Shown: positions 10,427-20,119 of the stretch, one piece after another | Position numbering within the stretch: the first letter of the stretch is position 1 | How the letters are laid out: every line of letters starts with the position of its first letter | Assembly (NCBI RefSeq): GCF_000731915.1 | Contig: NZ_JFDP01000037.1 | Location: 1-50,683 of the forward strand | DNA length: 50,683 nt | DNA from: Ureaplasma diversum NCTC 246 | GTDB lineage: Bacteria; Bacillota_I; Bacilli_A; Mycoplasmatales; Mycoplasmoidaceae | Reading direction: 5' to 3' | Position numbers and translations under genes: made by a program | The notes under the pieces: generated by a model | The model's database searches: none | Told to the model about the DNA's origin: nothing | Seen by the model: only the letters and a program-made list of their open reading frames with translations

Positions 10427-11086
10427 TTATATTTTTGATTTCTTATGATTAAAACTAAGTCTATGGATTTGTGTAATCCCATATTGTTCTATTGCATTAA
10501 AATGGTTTTTGGTTCCATATCCAACATTCTTAGCAAATCCATAAGATGGATATAGTTGATCATATTCAACCATTAATTGATCTCTAAAATCTTTTGCTAC
10601 AATACTAGCTGCTGCAATACTAAAACTAGTTTGATCACCCTTGATAATTTCTTTTTGATTAAGATCTAAATCAACTTGTAGTGCATCAATTAATAATAAA
10701 TCGATATTAACTGTCTCTAAAACTTGTTCAACTGCTTTTAGCATTGCTAATTTTGTTGCATTCAGGATATTGATTTGATCAATTGTTTGTGAATCAACAA
10801 CTCCAATTCCATAAGCAACACAGTTTTGTTTAATTAAATTTGCTAAACTACGATAATGTTTTTTAGCTACTTTTTTAGAATCATTAACTAAAGGATCATA
10901 AAATCCTTTTTTAAGGATTAAACAACAAGCAACAACCGGTCCTGCTAAAGCTCCTCTTCCTACTTCATCAACCCCAGCAATATATCTAATTTGATCATTA
11001 TAAAGAGCTTGATCATACTCATAAAGTGAGATGTTATTTTGCTTAGGTTTTATTACTTTAGTTTTTGTTTTGTTGCTTTTGTTCAT
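10427..11086 (-). CDS. rnhB: Ribonuclease HII
   Basis: A 219-residue endonuclease that cuts RNA within RNA-DNA hybrids and removes misincorporated ribonucleotides. AGVDEVGRGALAGPVVA contains the paired acidic residues Asp40-Glu41 and the GRG loop of type 2 RNases H. LLLIDAL supplies a further Asp, and the AAASIVAKDFRD stretch is typical. The first 20 residues are a Lys-rich extension beyond the usual start. It is transcribed away from the plus-strand VEVEK-repeat gene, sharing a 122-base AT-rich divergent region. Confidence 0.93.
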   Translation of the reverse strand: MNKSNKTKTKVIKPKQNNISLYEYDQALYNDQIRYIAGVDEVGRGALAGPVVACCLILKKGFYDPLVNDSKKVAKKHYRSLANLIKQNCVAYGIGVVDSQTIDQINILNATKLAMLKAVEQVLETVNIDLLLIDALQVDLDLNQKEIIKGDQTSFSIAAASIVAKDFRDQLMVEYDQLYPSYGFAKNVGYGTKNHFNAIEQYGITQIHRLSFNHKKSKI

Positions 11087-11152
11087 AGTTTTTAGGTTTT
11101 ATATTTCTTTTTAATGTTAAAATTGTATTATTAATTTATAAATAAAAATAAA

Positions 11153-11180
11153 TTGATTTAAATCAACAAACATTTAGAAT
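11153..11180 (+). promoter_or_regulatory. Promoter of the VEVEK-repeat gene, with a palindrome at the -35
   Basis: TTGATT (11153-11158) and TAGAAT (11175-11180) are 16 bases apart. The -35 forms the left arm of a perfect 14-base palindrome, TTGATTTAAATCAA (11153-11166). The palindrome lies in the divergent region shared with rnhB and could be a regulator site, though none is known here. Confidence 0.5.
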
Positions 11181-11208
11181 TAGTATCAATTTTAGTAGGA
11201 GATAGAAA

Positions 11209-11919
11209 ATGGCATTTGACAGAAAACATGATCCCCAAGTAAAAGAATTATTAGAATTAAGAAAAGTTGCTAATCAAGTTAATTTACTAAAACAACGTCT
11301 TAATGATATCGAACACAAGCAATGATGCGACTATCATGCTGCATTATATGATGCTAATACTAATGACAATGTCAAGGAATACAACTACATCGAACAAGAA
11401 ATCTTAAAACCAAATGTAGTTTTAGATTTAGAAGTTAATACTTCAGACAAACCTCAAGTAATTGAAAAGATTGTAGAAGTTGAGAAGATAGTAGAAGTTG
11501 AAAAACCAGTTTATGTAGAAAAAGTGGTTGAAGTTGAAAAACTTGTAGAAGTAGAAAAACCTGTTTATGTTGAAAAAGTAGTAGAGGTTGAAAAACGTGT
11601 TGAAGTAGAGAAACCAGTTTATCAAGAAAAGATTGTTGAAGTTGAAAAAGTGGTTGAAGTTGAAAAACAACAAGATCCAATTATTGTTGTTCAAGAACCA
11701 CCAGCTCCAGTTAGAAAGAAATCTGAAGGTAAATATGTTCGTTATCGTAAACTTCGTAATGAAGGAATGAGTGAAGCTGGTTGAAAAATGTTTAACCTTG
11801 TAAAACAAACACAAGCAAACAAGGATGAAGCTGAAAAGAAGTTCGAGCAAATGCAAGCTGAACGTGAACGAATTCGAGAACAAAAACGTCTTGAAAAAGA
11901 ACTTAAAGCTAAGAAATAA
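11209..11919 (+). CDS. Cytoplasmic VEVEK-repeat protein, function unknown
   Basis: A 236-residue protein with no signal peptide or membrane segment. Residues 1-84 contain a probable coiled coil (ELRKVANQVNLLKQRLNDIE) and a KQWCDYH segment with a UGA Trp. Residues 89-153 are three and a half tandem copies of an 18-residue unit, VEVEKxVEVEKPVYxEK. A Pro-rich hinge follows, then a basic segment (RKKSEGKYVRYRKLRNEGM) and a charged helical tail rich in Glu, Arg and Lys. The extended repeat could act as a stiff spacer between two helical parts, or as a protein- or nucleic-acid-binding rod; these are guesses. The start has GTAGGAGATAG. A strong terminator follows, so it is monocistronic. Confidence 0.85.
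11473..11667 (+). repeat. 54-base in-frame tandem repeat coding VEVEKxVEVEKPVYxEK
   Basis: Three full and one partial 54-base units, similar but not identical at the DNA level. Units differ mainly at third positions and at the variable residues (I, L, R, V; V or Q), suggesting selection on the protein rather than a recent expansion. Confidence 0.9.
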
Positions 11920-11935
11920 AATTGAACCTAATAAC

Positions 11936-11970
11936 AAAAGCAAAACATTAAACTGTGTTTTGCTTTTAGT
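11936..11970 (+). terminator. Intrinsic terminator between the VEVEK-repeat gene and asnS
   Basis: A 12-bp stem (AAAAGCAAAACA/TGTTTTGCTTTT) with an 8-base loop and T-rich tail, starting 16 bases after the stop codon. It leaves under 30 bases before asnS, so asnS must start nearby or be read through. Confidence 0.8.
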
Positions 11971-11996
11971 TTTAAATTTAAGAAGAGTAGGTATTT

Positions 11997-13358
11997 ATGC
12001 AAATTAAAATCAAAGATATTTATAGTCAATGTTCATCACTTTATGAACAAGAATTAACTATTAAAGCATGAGTTAAATCAAATCGTGATTCTAAAAAACT
12101 AGGTTTTTTAGTACTTAATGATGGAAGTTGTTTTAATAATTTACAAGTTGTTTATAAGCAGGATTTAATTAGTAATTATAATGAAGTAGCAAGTGCGCGT
12201 ATGTGAACAGCACTTGAAGTTAAAGGTATTTTAAAAAGTACACCAAATGCTAAACAAGCATTTGAATTAGTAGCTAATCAAATTACTATTCTTAAAGCAA
12301 GTGATGAAGACTTCTTAATTGCTAATAATGACTTAAGTCTTGAAGTATTAAGAACTAATGCTCACTTAAGAGTTCGAACTAATTTATTTCACAGTATTAT
12401 GAAAGTTCGTTCAACTTTAGCTCAAGCCATTCATGAATATATGATGAACCATGATTTCTTATGAGTAGCAGCTCCGCTTTTTACAGGGAATGATGCTGAA
12501 GGGGCTGGAGAAACATTTAGTTTAGAAAAAATTGATAATGAACACTTCTTCTCTAAACCAACCCATTTAACCGTAACTGGACAACTACAAGCTGAAGCAT
12601 ATGCTCAAGCTTTTGGTAATGTTTATACTTTTGGTCCAACTTTTAGAGCTGAAAAAAGTCATACAAATCGTCATTTAGCAGAATTCTGAATGATGGAACC
12701 AGAAATGGCATTTACAAACCTATCACAAATGCAAGATCACATTGAAGATATGATTAAATATGTAATCAATAAAACTTTAACTATTAATAAAGTTGAACTT
12801 GATTTCTTAGCTTCTAAATATGATGCTAATTTAATCCAAAAACTAGAAAGTGTAGTTAATTCTGATTTTAAACGAGTTGAATACAGACAAGCGATCTCTA
12901 TTTTAGAAGAAGCTGTAAAAAATGGCTATGAATTTGAAAACAATACAATTGCTTTTGGAATGGATTTAGCAAGTGAACATGAACGATATTTATGTGAAAA
13001 CCATTACAAAAGCCCTGTGTTCTTACAAAACTACCCTAAAGACATTAAAGCTTTTTATATGAAACTTAATGATGATCAACAAACAGTTGCTTCAACTGAT
13101 TTATTAGTTCCAGGTATTGGTGAATTAGTTGGTGGTTCACAACGTGAAGCTTGTTATGATAAATTATTAAACCGAATCAATGAATTACATTTACCATTAA
13201 GTAATCTACAATGATATTTAGACTTACGTCGTTATGGTTATTATATGTCTTCAGGTTATGGACTTGGATTTGAACGTTTAGTAATGTATGTAACAGGGGT
13301 TAATAACATTAAAGATACAATTCCATTCCCAAGAAGCCATGGGCAAATCGAATTCTAA
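11997..13358 (+). CDS. asnS: Asparaginyl-tRNA synthetase
   Basis: A complete 453-residue class IIb synthetase. The N-terminal OB fold (about 1-105) binds the anticodon ([22 protein letters not shown]). The catalytic core has motif 2, [20 protein letters not shown], and motif 3, [12 protein letters not shown], near the C terminus. The GAGETF segment is characteristic of AsnRS rather than AspRS. UGA is Trp in several conserved places. pgsA starts five bases after its stop. With asnA two genes on, the cluster both makes asparagine and loads it on tRNA. Confidence 0.96.
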
Positions 13359-13363
13359 TTATT

Positions 13364-14125
13364 ATGTCTTTATCAATTCAAACTAATGAAAACAAAACAA
13401 TTAAAAAACTAATTGATCCTAAGATCCAAAAGAAATGAAAATATGTTCCTAACATCATTACATCATTTCGCATCATTTTAGCTTTTTTAGTAGTTATTTT
13501 ACTTTTAGTTAATTTATATGTTGCAATCCCTGGCAACTTTCCAGGATATGCTTATTTTTTTAGTGTTAAAAATAACCAAAATATTTTCATTAACCAAATG
13601 TATATAGGGATTACACATTTTCGAATGTGAGCTGGTATTTTATTCATAGTTGCTGCATTCTCAGACTTTTTAGATGGTTATATTGCACGAAAATATCAAG
13701 TTGTTTCAGCTTTTGGTAAAATCTTTGATCCAATAGCTGATAAATTATTAGTAAATGGGGTATTAGTTTGTTTAGCTGTTGATCAAACTACTTTTGTTTA
13801 CTTAGTAGTTTTAAATATTTTTAGAGATATTTTTGTTGATGGATTAAGAATGTATGCAAGTGCTCATAAACAAATTATTCCAGCTAATTGATTAGGTAAA
13901 ATCAAAACCGTAATTTTGTTTGCAAGTATCATCTCTTTACTTTTTTGTTATGATCCATTACATACATCAAACATTAGAATTACATATACTTATGGAATTA
14001 ATGCTAGTTTATATTTAGCTACATTAATTAGTTTAATATCTGGAATTATCTACTTTAGTTTATATTACAAACAATATCTAAAAAGAAAAAAGAATCAAGA
14101 AGATGAAAAAACAACTAAGTATTAA
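13364..14125 (+). CDS. pgsA: CDP-diacylglycerol--glycerol-3-phosphate 3-phosphatidyltransferase
   Basis: A 253-residue membrane enzyme that makes phosphatidylglycerol phosphate, the first committed step to phosphatidylglycerol and cardiolipin. The CDP-alcohol phosphotransferase motif D-G-x2-A-R-x8-G-x3-D-x3-D is complete in [10 protein letters not shown] and the following [11 protein letters not shown] (about residues 100-125). Several hydrophobic segments are seen (about 35-57, 85-100, 140-155, 185-200, 220-240), and the C terminus is highly charged. An extra loop of roughly 35 residues follows the first membrane segment. The last 23 bases overlap the start of asnA, so the two are translationally coupled. 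Confidence 0.92.
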
Positions 14126-15086
14126 TCAAACCCAAAAAGCGATTGTTGCTATTAAAAACCATTTCCAAGCTAACTTAGCTCATGAACTTAATTTATATCG
14201 AGTTAGTGCTCCTTTGTTTGTTGATCAACAACTAGGAATTAATGATCAATTAGATCATAAACAAGCACCTGTTAGTTTTTATGTCCCTAAACTAAATAAA
14301 ACACTTGAAATTGTCCAATCATTAGCTAAATGAAAACGTTTAGCTTTAGTTAAGTATGAGTTTGAAACTTATGAAGGACTTTATACTGATATGAATGCCA
14401 TTCGTGCACATGATGATGTTGATAGTAAGCATTCAATCTATGTAGACCAATGGGATTGAGAACTATTAATTAATGATACAGATCGTAATCTAGCTTTTTT
14501 GTTTTCAATTGTTAAAAAGATCTACCAAGCTCTTAAATCAACCTATTTAGCTATTAAGTTACAATTTAATCTAGATTATGATCTATTAAATGAAGATATT
14601 GTGTTTATAAGTTCACAAGAACTAGAAGATCTATATCCACATCTAGATCCAGATCAAAGAGAATATGAATTTGCTAAAATCCATAAAGCAATTTTTATAT
14701 ATCAAGTTGGATATCCACTTAAATCAAATTTAATCCAATCAAGCAGATCACCAGAATATGATGATTGATTATTAAATGGAGATCTTGTCGTATATCATCC
14801 AATTAATGATTTTGCTCTTGAACTCTCATCAATGGGAATTAGAGTTAATAAAGAAAGTTTTATTAAGCAAACTAAGTTTGCTAACATTGATCCTAATACC
14901 CATTCTGATTTATATTATGATTTAATGTTAAATGATCAACTACCATCAACTATTGGGGGAGGAATTGGTCAAAGTCGTTTATGTATGTTCTTGTTACAAT
15001 GTGAACACATTGGTCAAGTCCAAGTATCTGTTTGAGATGATGATACAATTAATCAATCTAAGAAGCAGAAGATCTATTTATTATAA
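14103..15086 (+). CDS. asnA: Aspartate--ammonia ligase (asparagine synthetase A)
   Basis: A 327-residue enzyme, close to the 330 of E. coli AsnA, that makes asparagine from aspartate, ammonia and ATP. It is structurally a relative of the AsnRS/AspRS catalytic core. Recognisable stretches are [12 protein letters not shown] near the start, the [24 protein letters not shown] block, [10 protein letters not shown], and the C-terminal [15 protein letters not shown] with the ATP-binding Arg. UGA Trp codons split the frame under the standard code. It overlaps pgsA by 23 bases and is the third gene after asnS. Confidence 0.94.
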
Positions 15087-15107
15087 TTCAATAGAAGGAG
15101 ATAAAAT

Positions 15108-16538
15108 ATGAACCAAATCAAAACATTAATTAATGGACAATTCATTAATACTAAAAATAGTTTAGAAGTGTACAACCCAGCTAACAATGAACTATTAGCA
15201 CTAGTTCCTAATATTGATGATGAAGCACAAATCAATGATATTTTTAAACAAGCACATAATGCTTATTTAAAATATAAAGATAGTTCAATAGAAGATAGAG
15301 TTGCTTTATTAGAAAAGTTTGCTAGCTTAATTGAATCTAATAAAGAAGAGTTAGCAACAATTATTATGAATGAAGTTGCTAAGGGATATAAAGATAGTTT
15401 AGTAGAAGTTGAACGAAGTGTTGAATATATGCGTGCAACTAATGTTGAATACTTAAAACTAATTAAAAATCCAACTGTGTTTGATCAATCAATTCATGGA
15501 GTTAAAAATAAAGTAGCAACTTATTATCGTTTACCAGTTGGTGTAGTTTTAGCTATTTCTCCTTTTAATTATCCAATTAACTTATTAATTTCAAAACTTG
15601 CTCCTGCTCTTGTAGCTGGAAATAGTGTTGTTTATAAACCATCAACACAAGGAGCAATGATTGGTATTAAATTAGCTGAACTAGCACATCAAGCTGGATA
15701 TGCACCTGGAGTAATTAATTGTTTAACAACAGATGCTCGTAAATATGGTGATTTATTAGTAACTAATCAATATGTGAAAGCATTAAGTTTTACAGGTGGA
15801 CCTAAAGTAGGAAATAGAATGGCTCAGATCACATCTAAAATCTCTTTAGTGCTTGAATTAGGGGGAAAAGATCCTGCTCTTGTATTAGATGATGCTGATT
15901 TAGAATTAGCAGCTAATGAAATTGTTAAAGGGGCGTTTAGTTATAGTGGTCAACGTTGTACAGCAATTAAACGAGTCTTTGTATCATCTAAAAACCATGA
16001 TCAACTACTAACTTTAATTAATCAAAAAGTAAATCAACTAACTGTTGGTTTACCAAAAGATAATCCAACTATTGTTCCTTTAATTAATAACAATACTGTT
16101 AAATATAATATTGATTTATTAGAAGATGCTAAAAGTAAAGGGGCAGTTTGATGTCAAGAACTAAAAGTAGATCACAGCCATAATCTACTTTATCCAATGG
16201 TTGTTGATCAAGTAAATGAACAGATGCGAATTGCTTGAGAAGAACCATTTGGCCCAATTCTTCCAATTATTGTATATGATCATTTAGATCAAGCATTAGA
16301 ATTAATTAATCGATCTGAATATGGACTTCAAGCTAGTGTTTTCACATCTAATTTAGATAATATTGAACAATTAGCATTACAAATTGAATCTGGTACAATT
16401 AATATCAACCGTTCAAGTTCAAGGGGTCCTGATATTCTTCCTTTCTTTGGAGTTAAAGACTCAGGTTTTGGAATCCAAGGAATAGTTGATGCTATCTTAT
16501 CAATGACAACAATAAAGGGTGTTGTAATTAATAAATAG
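15108..16538 (+). CDS. gapN: Non-phosphorylating NADP-dependent glyceraldehyde-3-phosphate dehydrogenase
   Basis: A 476-residue aldehyde dehydrogenase that oxidises glyceraldehyde-3-phosphate straight to 3-phosphoglycerate with NADP, yielding NADPH without ATP. The catalytic Cys284 lies in YSGQRCTAIKR, the characteristic GapN form of the ALDH active site, and the general base Glu250 is in LELGGKD. NPxxFPI-like PFNYPINLL and EEPFGPILPI are also present. The start follows AGAAGGAGA, and a small lipoprotein begins eight bases after the stop with its own Shine-Dalgarno. In a cell with reduced metabolism this is a plausible main NADPH source. Confidence 0.94.
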
Positions 16539-16546
16539 GAGTTAAT

Positions 16547-16975
16547 ATGCTTAAAAAGAATCAAATTAAAAAAATGTTATTAATTACATCAACTAGTTTA
16601 GTTTCGCTTGGAATCGTAGTTAGTGCAGTTGCTTGTTCACAACGTTCAATTGATCCAGTTACATATCAACTCTATAAAACTAAAGATCAACAACTAGTTG
16701 AAATTGTTTTTAAATCAGATCAAAAGCTCTCTGAAAAAGAATTAGCAAACACTAGTTTTGATTTTCAACAAACAAGTCCACAACTAAAAACAAGAGCTAG
16801 TTTTAAACCAACTAAAGTGGTTTTAGATTCAGTTAATAATCAGATCAAAATTACTTTTGATCTAAAACTAGCTTTTGAACCAAATCAAGCTTTTTTAGTA
16901 GTTCCTTCTAAGTATTTTAAAAGTTTTCAATTACTAATTACTGAACTACAAATTAAAGCAGCTAAAACAATCTAA
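16547..16975 (+). CDS. Small lipoprotein, function unknown
   Basis: A 142-residue lipoprotein. Residues 1-29 are a basic then hydrophobic signal, and the lipobox SAVAC gives lipidated Cys30. The rest is mostly polar with alternating hydrophobic residues, suggesting a single small beta-rich domain that may sit on the outer membrane face. It is joined to gapN: GGAG overlaps the gapN stop and lies six bases before the ATG, so it is co-transcribed and probably translationally coupled. I do not recognise the family. Confidence 0.85.
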   Translation: MLKKNQIKKMLLITSTSLVSLGIVVSAVACSQRSIDPVTYQLYKTKDQQLVEIVFKSDQKLSEKELANTSFDFQQTSPQLKTRASFKPTKVVLDSVNNQIKITFDLKLAFEPNQAFLVVPSKYFKSFQLLITELQIKAAKTI

Positions 16976-17104
16976 AATCAGTAAAATAACTAATTTTATT
17001 AATTAATTTAATCATTCTATAATAGGTTTTTAATTATCATATTGTTAAATATTTTAATTATTAAACCCTATTTTTAAAAATCAATTTAAAAGCTATTAAA
17101 TTTA

Positions 17105-17132
17105 TTGACAATATAAAAATCTTTGCTAAAAT
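17105..17132 (+). promoter_or_regulatory. Probable promoter of the MIB gene
   Basis: A perfect -35 TTGACA (17105-17110) and TAAAAT (17127-17132) are 16 bases apart, giving a leader of about 90 bases. A TATAAT at 17194-17199 without a good -35 is an alternative or second start site. Confidence 0.55.
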
Positions 17133-17228
17133 ATTACACCTAATTAATAATATTTAGATCATTTATTAATATATAAAATGAAATATTTTAGTATATAATA
17201 CTAAATATAATTCAACTAAAGGATCTTT

Positions 17229-19538
17229 ATGAAACTAGTACATAAACTTGCAATCGGAATTGCAGTCAGTTCAGCAATTGCAGCTACAGCAATTGCTTTA
17301 GGTATCACATTTGGTGGTAATGGGTTAGATATTAAAGATTCTGTTCGTGGAGTCATTTATAAAACTGAACAAGTTGAAAAAATCGAAGATAATAAGCAAT
17401 CTCCAAAACCAGATAATACTGAAAAAGAAGATCAAAAAGTTCCTGAAATCAAAGCTCCTGAAGTGATTCAAGATCCAAAAGAACAACCTAAACCAGAAAA
17501 ACCAAAAGAAGAACTAAAAGAATCAGAACCAGCCCCTGCTCCTGAACCAGTGCCTCAACCAGCCCCAGAGCCTGCACCTGCTCCAGCTCCTGAACCTGAG
17601 CCGCAAAAAGATGAAACTTTAAAACCAAATGTTGCCGAAGAACCTGTTGAACCACTTCAACTACCACCAGTTGAAGAAAAAGAGTCTGAAGCAATTCCTG
17701 AACTTGAAGGTTTAAAAGTAAAATATAGACAACAGCAACAACCAAAACGTGTATATTTTAAATCATGAGAAAAAGCAGGGATTACAAACCCAAAGGGTGC
17801 AGATTGATATAAAGCAGTTATAGTTCCTGAAGTTTTAGGCTTAGAATTCACTGAAGCTGTTAGAAAAGCTAATGTTGAAAATGTTAAAAAAGGATTGAGT
17901 ACATATCATTTTCCAAAAAGTTTAAGTGATAGTGTAAAAGAATTAAGTGATGATAATTTAGAAGCTTTTGCTAATAATAACCCTGATCATTGAAAGCGAG
18001 TTTTTGAGCGATGAAAACCATTATTTGATAATGGCGATAAAGTTCTTGATTTTTTAACAGATGAAGGAAAAGCAAAATATCCTGAAATTAAAAAATTATC
18101 TGGAGCACCAAAATATTTAAGACTTCTTCAATATCTTGATATGTCTAAATTTACAGTACTAACTCCTGAAGCTGAAAAAAATATTAAAGAAGGGTTTATT
18201 ATTGATCCTAGAAACTTATATGTTGATGAAAATGGTCGTCTATCATCAAATACATATAGTCCATTACCAGGGCATAATAAAGTAACTTCTCGTCTTGAAC
18301 GTGATAACGAACAATACCGTACTTTTGGACATAAAACTCCTTTTAATCGTCCGCCAAGTTCTGTTGGAACTGGTGATTATTATGGTTGAAAAAAATCTTA
18401 CGTTACTACCCAATATAGTAAATATGGTGCAGATGAAAGGGATGGAGTTACTTTTTGAAAGTATGAGCGTGAAGAAAAATCAGATAAATATAGAAATGAA
18501 GGTATTGTATTAGAAATTAATTTTGCTAATAAATCAGGATATCAAAAATCTGTTAAACTTTTAAGAGATCTAAAAAAAGATAATGTTCAAATTACAGGTT
18601 ATCGTTTTAAAAATATGGGTTCTACAGATTCAAACCAACGTTTCAAAGATATATTAAGTGAACTACCTAACAAAATACAAATGTTAGAACTATTCTTTGA
18701 AACGACTAACACTTCTGCTATGCTAGCTCTTGAAAATAAAGAAATCGCTGAACTTTCTTTATATACTTCAATAAATCCATTACTTGAAGATTGATCATTT
18801 AACCCTTATTCAGTTCGTAAAACTACTTGAATCAACACTAATGATTACAATGTTTCAAAAGACTTTGCAAGAGATGTTAAAAAGTATAGTCGGATTGTAT
18901 TTGATGCAATTGCATTTGATCAAAGTGATATATACGAAAATAAAACTAAATGGGAAGATAAAATGGAGAGAATCAACTGAGGATTACAGATGGTTTATAC
19001 TGTAAGAAACAATGAACCATTCTTCCAAGGTGCAATGGGACAAGGTAATCGACCTGATCATAATGAAAAAGGAAACAGTTACCCAATTGGTCTTGATTTG
19101 AGTCGTACAAAACTTACTTCACTTCGTGGTCTATTCTTTGAAGATGTTAAAAAGCAAAATGGATTACGCAAACTTAAACGTTTAAAACTATTCAATGATA
19201 AAGCTGCATTTGCAATTGATGTTGAAGACTTAAACGAAGCACAATTCAATCATGTTTTAGATATTCCTGGTTCAATGTATCCACCAACTAAAATTACATT
19301 CTCAAACGGTACACAAACTACAAGTATTAGAGTTACATCTAAGTCTGGTAAAGATATCAACGCTAATGGAATTGATAATCTAAAGGTATTACGTGATTAT
19401 GGTAGAGAAAGCTTTACTGCTAAAACTGCTACTAAGATCTATGTAGATCCAAAATTAAAAACATTAGCTGATAAACTTAAATCTTATGGTTTTAATGTTG
19501 AATTACAATCTGAAGGCGACGCTTTAGATATCACATAA
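17229..19538 (+). CDS. mib: Mycoplasma immunoglobulin-binding protein MIB (Ig-blocking virulence protein)
   Basis: A 769-residue surface protein of the MIB family. In the described MIB-MIP system MIB binds antibody through the light chain and presents it to the protease MIP. Residues 1-30 form an uncleaved-looking signal anchor (LAIGIAVSSAIAATAIALGI) without a lipobox. Residues about 55-145 are a Pro/Glu/Ala-rich stalk with PAPEPxP repeats. The large C-terminal part (about 150-769) holds the Ig-binding region, recognised from FxxWKPLFDNGDKVLDFL, LPGHNKVTSRLERD and PIGLDLSRTKLTSLRGLFF stretches. UGA Trp codons are frequent. The Shine-Dalgarno is AAAGGATC. The usual partner lies downstream but on the opposite strand. 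Family call is from memory of MIB proteins; no search was run. Confidence 0.85.
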
Positions 19539-19549
19539 TACTAATAAAC

Positions 19550-19572
19550 AACCTAGTTAATACTAGGTTTTT
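19550..19572 (+). terminator. Intrinsic terminator after MIB
   Basis: A 7-bp stem (AACCTAG/CTAGGTT) with a 6-base loop and T run, about ten bases after the MIB stop. It ends the MIB transcript before the MIP gene. Confidence 0.8.
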
Positions 19573-20076
19573 ATTATCCCTTATTCTTTAAAACTACTCT
19601 TATTGACTAATCCATAATCAACAAAATAGATTATTTTACTAGCACAAATATCATCAATTACAAAGAATAAAATACCATTTTTAAAACCTTTAATTTAAAG
19701 GTATGTATACCAAATTGCAAATTATATTTTTGTTATAATTTTTTCGTTATATATCGGCTAATATAACTACTATATAACATTAATCATCATAGGGCTTTTA
19801 CTATCACCATAGATACTACTATTTCCTTTTCTCTATCTCCTTGAGTTATTTTATTAAAACTCTTTAGTTTGTCCTTCTAATAGTTTTCTCTTAATTCAAT
19901 CTATTGGTATTAACTAATTAATAAAAGATAATTAGTTAAATTTAAAAAATATTAAAAAAGCTTCTACTCTTTTCCTACACCATAAAACAAAAATAAGTAT
20001 CATAAATAAACAGTTCCTATGAGTTAATACAACACCGCAAATGCGGTGTTTTTTCATTGTTTGTCTAACTAGAAAC
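19573..20076. other. Non-coding stretch between convergent MIB and MIP
   Basis: No credible reading frame on either strand. It holds stacked inverted repeats (ACCTTTA/TAAAGGT at 19686-19702 and GGTA/TACC at 19700-19711), a TATAAT at 19734-19739, and on its right a strong plus-strand terminator not explained by any gene. A transcript of roughly 300 bases from about 19746 to 20054 is possible. Confidence 0.45.
20031..20054 (+). terminator. Strong intrinsic terminator with no gene assigned
   Basis: A perfect, relatively GC-rich stem (AACACCGCA/TGCGGTGTT) with a tight loop, followed by T. It lies 460 bases beyond the MIB terminator on the plus strand, so it either backs up MIB termination or ends an unrecognised small RNA. 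Confidence 0.8.
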
Positions 20077-20112
20077 AAAAAAACTAATAACCTTTTGATT
20101 GGTTATTAGTTT
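20077..20112 (-). terminator. Intrinsic terminator after MIP
   Basis: A 12-bp stem (AAACTAATAACC/GGTTATTAGTTT) with an 8-base loop, followed on the minus strand by seven T. It begins a few bases after the MIP stop codon. Confidence 0.85.
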
Positions 20113-20119
20113 AGGTGGT

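Noticed and set aside
11473..11667. CRISPR array
   Set aside because: The repeat is in frame, spacers are absent, and units are diverged protein-coding copies.
11435..11943. Minus-strand Phe/Leu-rich frames opposite the VEVEK-repeat gene
   Set aside because: They mirror the repeat, lack ribosome binding sites and have implausible composition.
17488..17851. Minus-strand frames opposite the MIB Pro/Glu stalk
   Set aside because: Shadow of the Pro/Glu-rich coding repeat; no start signals.
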